From: an uncultured Rhodospirillaceae bacterium
GTDB taxonomy: Bacteria > Pseudomonadota > Alphaproteobacteria > Rhodospirillales > UBA2165
Length of the DNA: 5,045 nucleotides
Reading direction: 5' to 3'
Assembly (NCBI GenBank): GCA_913054205.1
Contig: CAJXJM010000220.1
Coordinates: 1 to 5,045, forward strand
A program made the translations under genes and the position numbers. Below the pieces are notes generated by a model. The model saw only the letters and a program-made list of their open reading frames with translations, had not been told where the DNA came from and made no database searches. Below are positions 1 through 4,971 of this stretch, one piece after another; positions within the stretch are counted from its first letter, which is position 1, and each line of letters begins with the position of its first letter.

Positions 1-1
1 T

Positions 2-411
2 TATGCCGAAGAATTCAAAGTAAAATTCGGGCAAATCAACTCGGTGCCAGACATCGTTCTTCAGGGCGATGCGCAGCGCCTCAACCAAGTGATGCTCGAT
101 CTGCTTTCCAATGCAGCAAAATTTTCCGGCGAAGGAAAAAAGTTGAGGTCTCGATTTCACTCAATCAAACGAGCGCCCGCGTTTCCGTCACGGATTATGG
201 CATCGGCATTAATGATGACTTTCGCGGCAAGATATCCGAAAAATTCAGCCAGGCGGAAAATCCTAACATTCGCTCTGCCTCCGGGACGGGCTTGGGCCTG
301 TCGATATCCAGGTCAATTATCGAAATACATCAAGGAACGATAGATTTTAAATCTGAACTAAAAAGTGGTTCGACTTTCTATTTTGAGATTCCCCTGGATT
401 TAAATCACTAG
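2..411 (+). pseudogene. Sensor histidine kinase, C-terminal ATPase domain (5' truncated by window edge, frameshifted)
   Basis: This is the HATPase_c end of a two-component sensor kinase, which binds ATP to phosphorylate a conserved histidine. That histidine and the sensor part lie outside the window. Read from base 2, the frame gives an N box (DAQRLNQVMLDLLSNAAKFS). After the A6 run at 136-141 the homology moves to the -1 frame, which supplies the D box (DYGIGI), an F-box-like segment (EKFSQAE) and the G box (GTGLGLS). It ends in FYFEIPLDLNH with a TAG at 409-411. Without a shift, translation ends at 341-343 in unrelated residues, so the D and G boxes are lost. All ATP-binding boxes are intact across the two frames. 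This fits a very recent mutation, a one-base sequencing error, or ribosomal or polymerase slippage. The sensor type and its response regulator cannot be determined. The kinase identity is secure; whether the gene is truly broken is not. Confidence 0.85.
136..142 (+). other. A-AAA-AAG slippery heptamer at the kinase frame break
   Basis: The zero-frame codons are GGA-AAA-AAG, so the heptamer A_AAA_AAG has the same phase as the E. coli dnaX -1 frameshift site. A one-base backward slip here joins the N-box frame directly to the GTT-GAG-GTC frame that encodes the D and G boxes. A purine-rich GAAGG lies immediately upstream (131-135), and a weak 5-bp inverted repeat TTGAG/CTCAA (143-147 and 160-164) follows. 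Neither matches the spacing of the dnaX stimulators well, so a simple missing A is at least as likely. Confidence 0.4.
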
Positions 412-424
412 GAAGCCCCGCTCT

Positions 425-526
425 TTATCTCGGAAACCACTCCGGATAGGCGAAAAACAATATATAGAAAATGATCAGCGCCAAAGTAGGAACGCCTAAC
501 AAAAGGACCATAGTACGAGGAGGCAT
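425..526 (-). CDS. Small single-pass membrane protein, 33 aa, unknown function
   Basis: A short frame opens with ATG at 524-526 and stops with TAA at 425-427. It begins MPPRTMVLLLGV and has an almost unbroken hydrophobic stretch over residues 6-27, including LALIIFYILFFAY. It ends in an aromatic, proline-rich tail, PEWFPR. The arginine at residue 4 before the helix suggests the N-terminus stays in the cytoplasm. No charged residue interrupts the helix, and a TAG lies nine codons upstream in frame. The ribosome site is weak: only a GAAAGAAAA purine run precedes the start. The gene converges on the kinase fragment with a 13-base gap. I do not recognise the family. The argument is composition only, so a chance hydrophobic frame cannot be excluded. 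Confidence 0.4.
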   Translation of the reverse strand: MPPRTMVLLLGVPTLALIIFYILFFAYPEWFPR

Positions 527-605
527 CGAGGTTTTCTTTCGGTTACATGGCTAGGTCTAAAGGCATCTTACAAAAATAAAGAGCTCTGATCTAGCAGACT
601 TTTCT

Positions 606-617
606 TGATAATTATCA
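606..617. promoter_or_regulatory. Perfect 12-bp AT-rich palindrome, possible operator
   Basis: TGATAATTATCA is a perfect inverted repeat about 80 bp upstream of the small membrane protein start, within otherwise non-coding DNA between that frame and the element boundary. The GATAAT/ATTATC halves resemble the repeat unit of Fur-type boxes, but only one pair is present. No convincing -35/-10 pair could be fixed around it. It is a candidate binding site by symmetry and position only. Confidence 0.2.
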
Positions 618-665
618 CAAAAAAGAGGAGGCACGTAACAAGTAACATGACCCGTTTTATAAATT

Positions 666-680
666 TGGTGCCCGCGACCG
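666..680. repeat. Distal attachment-site copy (15-bp duplicate of the tRNA-Leu 3' end)
   Basis: TGGTGCCCGCGACCG is identical to positions 1222-1236, the CCA end, discriminator base, 3' acceptor strand and first T-stem bases of tRNA-Leu. The match stops on both sides (t against g on the left, c against g on the right), and the rest of the tRNA is absent. This is the expected far-end scar when a tRNA-targeting integrase inserts an element. Confidence 0.8.
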
Positions 681-797
681 CTATTGTATTCCCACTACAG
701 GCATCTTCGGACCTTTAGTATCCAATTGAATCAACAACATAGGAATCCTAAGGTTCACTGTAAAGGGCATAATTGCACTACCGTTTGTGCTACCCTT

Positions 798-1145
798 TCA
801 CTGGTCTACTTTGGTCAACCTACTCTCCCCTTTTGTGCTGAGGTAGATTTTACCTGCCCCAGACAACAATGGTGCTGAAGACGTAAACCGAGCTTCTGTC
901 GCTTGATCCTTTAGGAACCTTCGTAATGGAGTATCCCGGCTACGCCATCTTATCGTCAGCCAGTCCTCTTCCAATTGCGATGACAAAGAAGCAGCTTTAA
1001 CCCTCGCCGCCTTAGCCGATTTGGTGCGTAGAGAGAAAACAATCTTAGATCTTTTGTAATGTCCCAATAAGTCTTCTGGAACACGTCGACTGAAATAATA
1101 GATACCGCGTTTGCGATACAAATACGGAGTCGATTGACCTACCAT
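798..1145 (-). pseudogene. Tyrosine recombinase/integrase, N-terminal fragment (DUF6538-type)
   Basis: An intact integrase of this family is roughly 400 residues or more and carries out site-specific recombination at a tRNA. Only 115 residues remain here. Residues 8-62 match the DUF6538 N-terminal pattern: YLYRKRGIYYFSRRVPEDL, a following SLRTKSAKAARVKAASL segment, then EEDW. Residues near 90-108 (APLLSGAGKIYLSTKGESR) resemble the start of the core-binding region. A TGA at 798-800 ends the frame before any catalytic Arg, His-x-x-Arg or Tyr region, and no continuation was found in the next 117 bp. The start is ATG at 1143-1145 with AAGGGG eight bases upstream. Its place beside tRNA-Leu and between att repeats supports the assignment. 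It should be inactive as a recombinase. Confidence 0.75.
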
Positions 1146-1221
1146 ATGTACTACCCCTTCTCACGGGCTTTGAGTAAAACCGATGAATACCAAAGGGTTA
1201 GCTAGTGATGACCTAAGAAGG

Positions 1222-1236
1222 TGGTGCCCGCGACCG
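1222..1236. repeat. tRNA-side attachment-site copy
   Basis: This is the tRNA-proximal copy of TGGTGCCCGCGACCG, which is repeated at 666-680. It overlaps the 3' end of the tRNA-Leu gene, so the gene stays complete after integration. Confidence 0.8.
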
Positions 1237-1308
1237 GACTTGAACCGGTACTTACTTACGTAAACAAGATTTTAAGTCTTGCGTGTCTACCAATTCCACC
1301 ACGCGGGC
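1222..1308 (-). tRNA. tRNA-Leu (anticodon UAA)
   Basis: Read on the minus strand, the 87-nt gene has a 7-bp acceptor stem GCCCGCG/CGCGGGC, discriminator A and an encoded CCA. The D-arm region is GTGGAATTGGTAGACAC. The anticodon stem CAAGA/TCTTG encloses the loop CTTAAAA, with the anticodon at 1272-1274. A long class II variable arm (TTAC...GTAA) and the T-arm ACCGG-TTCAAGT-CCGGT complete it. The long variable arm and UAA anticodon identify a leucine tRNA. The 3' end serves as the integration target of the adjacent element relic. Confidence 0.97.
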
Positions 1309-1337
1309 ATATTTAGGCGTGTTGATTGGAAGGCGCT

Positions 1338-1365
1338 AACCTATCGTAGAATATCTAAAAAACAA
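1338..1365 (-). promoter_or_regulatory. Candidate promoter of tRNA-Leu
   Basis: On the minus strand a -35-like TTGTTT (1360-1365) is followed after 16 bp by a -10-like TAGGTT (1338-1343). Initiation would fall near 1331, about 20 nt before the mature tRNA 5' end. Position is the main support; the -10 matches consensus only partly. Confidence 0.35.
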
Positions 1366-1374
1366 GCCGAGAAT

Positions 1375-1442
1375 CACCCTCCCCCAGCCCCTCCCATCAA
1401 GGGAGAGGAGAAGAAAGGGTGACCCTCCCATCAAGGGAGGGG
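1375..1442. repeat. REP-like GC-rich palindromes, possible 3' hairpins of the oxygenase transcript
   Basis: Two tandem units end in the same hairpin. The first is CTCCC-ATCAA-GGGAG (1391-1405). The second is CCCTCCC-ATCAA-GGGAGGG (1423-1441). The outer CACCCT (1375-1380) and AGGGTG (1416-1421) can also pair. The array begins 12 bp past the oxygenase stop and lies before the tRNA promoter. It has the form of dispersed REP elements of alphaproteobacteria. On the minus strand no T-run follows at once, so termination is uncertain; protection or processing of the mRNA 3' end is equally possible. Related copies lie at 3387-3472. Confidence 0.65.
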
Positions 1443-1453
1443 ATATGATTGTA

Positions 1454-2470
1454 TTACCTCTCGTCTTCGCCCTCAAATTCACCGTAATGGGGATAGGTGT
1501 TGGCCATGTACCAGGTGTAGAACGCGTGATAGGATTCCGCTGGGTATTCGGGTGGGTTATCCGGGCCGTGGCAACTTGGCAGGCATTCGCAGACCGGCTC
1601 GAACGCCGTATTGACGAAACAAGCAATCGAATAGCGGTCTTTTTGTTTGGGCGGGATCACCCGGTGAGGCGTGGCGCGAAATCTATTATTGCTCCAGCGC
1701 TCCAGGAACTGACCTGTATTCACGAGGATCGCATCGTGCATTTGCGGCGGGCGAAACCAGTTGCCCTCGGTATCCAGAATCTCAAGCCCATCAACATCGG
1801 CTTGCGGCAAAAACGTCATAAATCCAGTATCTGCATGCGGCCCCAAACCAAATTCATTGTCTTCTACATCCGGGACGGGCGGATAATAAGCCATCCTTAA
1901 ATAGGTATAATTGTCTTCGAAATAGGGCTCAAAAAAATCACTCGAGAGCTCAAGCGCTGCGGCCCATAACGGCAGAGTGCGCTTTCCGAGCGCGGTAATA
2001 CTGTTCATGTATTCCTGAACAGCTTCCTTGAAGCCAGGCAAATCACCTGGCCACTGATTTTCAGCGTAGAAGCGCTTGCCTTGCTGACGATAGGGATTGT
2101 CCGTGCCGTATTCGGTGGCATATACCATCGTCGCATTGGAATCAAACTTGGTGTTTTCATTATAGGTGGAGTGCTTGATCAGCGTATGACCAGGTTTTAT
2201 AAAACCCCGCTGATTTTCGTTGATCTCCAAAGCCAGCTTGTCGCCCTCAGGAAGACCGTGGAACCGCTTGGTTTCAGCAAAGATAGAGCTAATCAACTCA
2301 TCCGATATGCCGTGATTGGTGATAAAGAAAAATCCGATTTCCTCGCAGGCATGTCGCAATTGTACGGCCAGCGCCTCAACAGCGCCCGCCGACCCGGCCA
2401 AAAACTCCCCGAGATCAAGTATCGGAAGCTCGCGATATTCAGCCTGTGTTCCACTCAAATCGTCCGGCAT
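1454..2470 (-). CDS. 2-oxoglutarate/Fe(II)-dependent oxygenase, isopenicillin N synthase-like family
   Basis: This is a cytoplasmic non-haem iron oxygenase of 338 residues, a usual length for the family. The N-terminal DIOX_N region (residues about 15-125) contains LPILDLGEF and EIGFFFITNHGIS. The catalytic jelly-roll holds the iron ligands H212 and D214 (GPHADTG) and H269 (TPHRV). The 2-oxoglutarate-binding pair R279 and S281 lies in RYSIACF. The family hydroxylates or desaturates small molecules; the substrate here is unknown, and true penicillin synthesis is unlikely because no biosynthetic partners are visible. I chose the ATG at 2468-2470, which has GTGAGGAAA just upstream. The longer frame to 2527 overlaps the preceding gene and lacks such a site. 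It lies 14 bp after the dehydrogenase stop, so the two form an operon. The C-terminal tail (EFEGEDER) is acidic. Confidence 0.9.
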   Translation of the reverse strand: MPDDLSGTQAEYRELPILDLGEFLAGSAGAVEALAVQLRHACEEIGFFFITNHGISDELISSIFAETKRFHGLPEGDKLALEINENQRGFIKPGHTLIKHSTYNENTKFDSNATMVYATEYGTDNPYRQQGKRFYAENQWPGDLPGFKEAVQEYMNSITALGKRTLPLWAAALELSSDFFEPYFEDNYTYLRMAYYPPVPDVEDNEFGLGPHADTGFMTFLPQADVDGLEILDTEGNWFRPPQMHDAILVNTGQFLERWSNNRFRATPHRVIPPKQKDRYSIACFVNTAFEPVCECLPSCHGPDNPPEYPAESYHAFYTWYMANTYPHYGEFEGEDER

Positions 2471-2484
2471 TTTCCTCACCCAAT

Positions 2485-3366
2485 TTATTGACGCTTGATT
2501 CCGTTCCGCTCTTCTATGAGCCGGCAAACCGCCGCCGTATCCTTATCTGCTAAATCGGTCTCCATGATAGCCCGGTATGGCTCTGCCGCCAAAGAAAACA
2601 ATGGCAAGGAACAATCGAGCTTTGCGACAAAGTCCGAAATGATATCCAAATCTTTGTTGAATAATGTGTTGGTCGCACTGACATCATCGTAATTGTTATC
2701 AACCATCATCGGCCCGCGAACCTGAAACATCCGGCTTGTTCCGGCGCTATCTTCCAAGGTGTCAAAGACAAGCTTTGGGTCCAGCCCAGCCTTCAAGCCC
2801 AAGACAATGGCCTCGGCGGCGGCGACATTGTGGATGGCGATTAGATGATTGGCGACATATTTCATGCGAATGCCGTTGCCGAACGCGCCGCAATATTTTT
2901 GATCGCGGGAAAAAGCTTCCAACACTTGAGCGCATTTCAGCACCAATTTTTCATCGCCACTGGTAAAGATCACCAAATCACCGCTCCGCGCCTGATGTCC
3001 GGTCCCGCTTATCGGGCAATCGAGCACACCGAGACCAGCGCCCTCGAGTTTTTCCTTGGCGCTGAATTTATCATCCAATTTAAAGGTGCCGGTTTCAATA
3101 ATGATGCGGTCTTGCCAAGAAATTTTCGCCAGCTCTTCGACCACTGCATTGAGCGCTCGCGGATGCGGCAACGATAGCAGCGTGATTTCGGCCTGCTCAA
3201 CAACAGAGGTCGCATTTTTAACTATTGTGACGCCTGCAGCCTTGGCGCTCGAAGATGCCTGGTCATCGATATCAAAGCCAATAACCGACAATCCAGATGC
3301 TGCCACATAGGCCGCCACTGCGCCGCCCATATTGCCAAGCCCGATTATGCCAACACTCTCCACCAT
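2485..3366 (-). CDS. NAD(P)-dependent beta-hydroxyacid dehydrogenase (3-hydroxyisobutyrate dehydrogenase family)
   Basis: The enzyme has 293 residues and should oxidise a beta-hydroxyacid to its semialdehyde or ketoacid, or run the reverse reduction. The Rossmann motif GIIGLGNMGG is at residues 6-15, with a typical acidic D32 after the second strand (GFDID), which favours NAD over NADP. The substrate loop is D116-CPISGTGHQARSG-D, and the catalytic motif GIRMKYVANH carries K169 and N173. The loop has SGTG where most relatives have SGG, so the substrate may be unusual. The start is ATG at 3364-3366 with GGGAGG six bases upstream. Extending to 3441 would translate a REP element (NPSPQPSPTRGEGE) and is rejected. 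It is first in a two-gene operon with the 2OG oxygenase. The family is sure; the substrate is not. Confidence 0.92.
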   Translation of the reverse strand: MVESVGIIGLGNMGGAVAAYVAASGLSVIGFDIDDQASSSAKAAGVTIVKNATSVVEQAEITLLSLPHPRALNAVVEELAKISWQDRIIIETGTFKLDDKFSAKEKLEGAGLGVLDCPISGTGHQARSGDLVIFTSGDEKLVLKCAQVLEAFSRDQKYCGAFGNGIRMKYVANHLIAIHNVAAAEAIVLGLKAGLDPKLVFDTLEDSAGTSRMFQVRGPMMVDNNYDDVSATNTLFNKDLDIISDFVAKLDCSLPLFSLAAEPYRAIMETDLADKDTAAVCRLIEERNGIKRQ

Positions 3367-3386
3367 CGTCGCCTCCCAATAAATTT

Positions 3387-3424
3387 CTCCCTCTCCCCTT
3401 GTGGGAGAGGGTTGGGGTGAGGGG
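3387..3424. repeat. REP-like palindrome upstream of the dehydrogenase
   Basis: A 9-bp stem CCCTCTCCC (3389-3397) and GGGAGAGGG (3403-3411) with loop CTTGT is followed by the arm TTGGGGTGAGGGG. This is the well-known dispersed form of such elements. It ends about 20 bp before the dehydrogenase start and would lie in its 5' leader. It is inverted relative to the next copy. Confidence 0.7.
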
Positions 3425-3439
3425 TTTCTTGATAAATGC

Positions 3440-3472
3440 ACCCTCCCCTAACCCCTCCCATCGAGGGAGGGG
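3440..3472. repeat. Second REP-like palindrome, opposite orientation
   Basis: An arm ACCCTCCCCTAA is followed by an 8-bp stem CCCCTCCC (3452-3459), loop ATCGA and GGGAGGGG (3465-3472). Its arm is nearly complementary to the arm of the neighbouring copy (3409-3424), so the pair could fold into one larger hairpin. The loop and stem closely match the units at 1391-1441. Confidence 0.7.
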
Positions 3473-3522
3473 AATATGAAGGATATTACCTTAAACTCCC
3501 ATGGACGGAGGATACAGCGTCA

Positions 3523-3970
3523 TCAACAGCGATTTTGCCACTTTGTCAGCTTGCCGTTGTGCAAGAATTTTCCATTTTTTATAACGTATTTGTTTGAAAT
3601 AAGATCGCGATTATAGATCGCGCGCTTGCGTCCCTTTCCGTCCTTTACGAAGGCAAATATGCGTGTCACTGACGGGGAAACAGACACAAACGTCATTGTA
3701 ATTTCCATTATGCCGCCGGCCTTTATAACTGCGCGCTGGATTTCATGTGAATCTCTATAACTTCCTCCATCGCGATCATGAAAAAGTTTGCCCTTCCTGC
3801 CAACAAAAGACGATTTCTGATTTCCACGCTTCGTTGGTGCCGAGCAATTTACTTTCCAATCTCCAAGCAATCCCCATTTTTGGGCCGCTTGTAGATTGGT
3901 TTCAGCTGCTACGGGTGATCCCGCAACAAACCCTAAAATAATAAGTGAATAAAAAAAGCCGAATATGCAC
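3523..3970 (-). CDS. Small secreted protein of unknown function, frameshifted in the signal peptide
   Basis: The mature part (about 126 residues) runs from ETNLQAAQKWG through LLGDWKVNC to a C-terminal KWQNRC and stops with TGA at 3523-3525. It resembles a family of uncharacterised exported alphaproteobacterial proteins with a 'GLxGxWKxxC ... WQxRC' pattern; this is from memory. The cysteines near both ends may form a disulfide. The downstream frame has no ATG, GTG or TTG with a ribosome site. A GTG at 3968-3970, preceded by AGGAG at eight-base spacing, is one base out of frame. Removing one base from the 7-base T run (3951-3957) joins the frames and gives a classic signal peptide: MHIRLFYSL, a hydrophobic core, then SPVAA before ETN. 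The gene is either truly broken there or carries a sequencing error. The restored length is 148 residues. It lies 71 bp downstream of the PhyH-family gene on the same strand. Confidence 0.65.
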
Positions 3971-4041
3971 GAGTCAATCTCCTGCTATTTTCAGAAATTA
4001 AAGCCTACTCAATCGGTATTCAGATAGCAATTATTCTTCAG

Positions 4042-4878
4042 CTAGGCAGCTTTCCAACACACTGGAAAGACGGTGTCATCGGTCGGCATGACGCCGGAAG
4101 TTACGCCTGATTCTTCGGCGCCGGGGACTTTAAAGCCTGTCACGCGTTCGCTATGCCAAACCGTATCGCCGCCATAGAATCTGCACGATAACGCGACCCG
4201 GCGCTGCGTATTTGAGGCGTTTTTGCCGGTTCCGTGGACAGCCAGGGGGTGATGGACAATGACGTCGCCGGGCCCCATATCCCAGGACAGAAACTCGTAT
4301 TCAGGATTATCAAATTCCTTGTGGAAATCCGGGCATCTTTCCAATGTGTCATCCATGAAAGCTGGGTCTTCATCCGGCGTTATCGCTTTAAAAAGTTTGT
4401 TCCACTTGTGAGAACCTTTGACATAAACCAGACCGCTGGTTTCCGTTGTGACCGGCGTTAATGCCATCCACACCGAACCAATATGATTGCCATCCACGGG
4501 CCAGAACGGAATATCGTTATGCCACTGGGTCGGCGCAAGCGTGCCGGGCTCTTTGATGAAAAGTTGATCATAGAAAAACCGCACTTCGTCTTGCCGCATC
4601 AAGCGCGCTGCAATCTCTGCGGCTGGAGAGTTTAGGATATAATCCTCAAACTCTTTGTTGTCCCGCGACATAAAGGACGAAACATAAAAATATCCGGGAT
4701 CGTCTGGATTATCGACTTCACGTTGACGGCCGGCCCGATTTTGCATGTTGTCCACACTCACCTCAAGCATATGGGCGCACCATTCGGCATCGAATTGGCC
4801 GCGAATACATATCGCGCCATCTTCTTCATATTGGCGAACTTGCTCTTCTGTAATCGGATGCAAGATATCTCGGTTCAT
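4042..4878 (-). CDS. Phytanoyl-CoA dioxygenase (PhyH) family 2OG/Fe(II) oxygenase
   Basis: This 278-residue cytoplasmic non-haem iron oxygenase is complete and of normal family length. Iron ligands are H120 and D122 in TQWHNDIPFW and H215 in HHPLAVHGTG. The arginine expected to bind 2-oxoglutarate is R226 or R227 in NTQRRVALSCRFY. The N-terminus (EEQVRQYEEDGAICIRGQF) is the usual PhyH opening, and SGLVYVKGSHKW is a further family segment. PhyH relatives act on acyl-CoAs, ectoine, phosphonates and many secondary metabolites, so no substrate is claimed. The start is ATG at 4876-4878 with GAGAGGG a few bases upstream. It lies upstream of the secreted protein and the dehydrogenase-oxygenase pair on the same strand, but gaps of 71 bp and about 156 bp, the latter with REP hairpins, argue against one tight operon. 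Confidence 0.93.
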   Translation of the reverse strand: MNRDILHPITEEQVRQYEEDGAICIRGQFDAEWCAHMLEVSVDNMQNRAGRQREVDNPDDPGYFYVSSFMSRDNKEFEDYILNSPAAEIAARLMRQDEVRFFYDQLFIKEPGTLAPTQWHNDIPFWPVDGNHIGSVWMALTPVTTETSGLVYVKGSHKWNKLFKAITPDEDPAFMDDTLERCPDFHKEFDNPEYEFLSWDMGPGDVIVHHPLAVHGTGKNASNTQRRVALSCRFYGGDTVWHSERVTGFKVPGAEESGVTSGVMPTDDTVFPVCWKAA

Positions 4879-4971
4879 ATTTCCCTCTCGCTAACAGTAT
4901 TTAAAAAGCATATCGCAGGCAGCGGATAAAGGGAAGTCAGCAAGCACGTAGCGCCCACCTATCGGACATCG

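Larger units (their letters stand above)
666..1236. mobile_element. Relic of a tRNA-Leu-integrated genomic element (about 0.56 kb)
   Basis: Two exact 15-bp direct repeats of the tRNA-Leu 3' end enclose 541 bp whose only recognisable gene is an integrase N-terminus next to the tRNA. The integrase starts 77 bp from the tRNA-side repeat and reads into the element. The left 117 bp (681-797) hold nothing I recognise in any frame; an in-frame continuation after the integrase stop gives residues unlike an integrase. All cargo and the recombinase catalytic domain are gone, so the relic cannot move by itself. The usual explanation is internal deletion of a prophage or island after integration. Because the att repeats are still identical, it could in principle be excised by an integrase supplied from elsewhere. 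Confidence 0.75.

Noticed and set aside
666..680. A second, partial tRNA-Leu gene
   Set aside because: Only 15 bp of the 3' end match, with no anticodon or D-arm. It is an attachment-site duplication.
684..878. 64-codon plus-strand open frame in the element relic
   Set aside because: It has a non-ATG start, no ribosome site and cysteine/histidine-rich sequence of no known type, and it overlaps the 3' end of the better-supported integrase fragment.
1375..1442. CRISPR-like short repeats
   Set aside because: There are only two units without regular spacers or cas genes, and the palindromic GC-rich form is that of REP elements.
1336..1626. 96-codon minus-strand frame across the REP-like array
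   Set aside because: It overlaps the oxygenase C-terminus in another frame, and its sequence includes translated REP repeat (SPPLMGGSPF).
1445..1900. 151-codon plus-strand frame antisense to the oxygenase
   Set aside because: It is a mirror of a well-supported gene with intact catalytic motifs, and it has no recognisable domain.
2471..2527. Longer N-terminus for the IPNS-like oxygenase starting at 2527
   Set aside because: It would overlap the end of the dehydrogenase gene. The internal ATG at 2468-2470 has a good ribosome site and begins just before the conserved domain.
3367..3441. Longer N-terminus for the dehydrogenase starting at 3441
   Set aside because: The extra residues (NPSPQPSPTRGEGE) are translated REP repeat. 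The Rossmann motif starts correctly after the ATG at 3364-3366, which has GGGAGG upstream.
3523..3870. Secreted protein starting at the TTG at 3868-3870
   Set aside because: There is no ribosome site, and the start would cut off a clearly coding upstream segment including a signal peptide cleavage region.
4879..4971. Promoter for the PhyH-family gene
   Set aside because: TTGCTG and several AT-rich hexamers are present, but no pair has acceptable spacing, so none is claimed.
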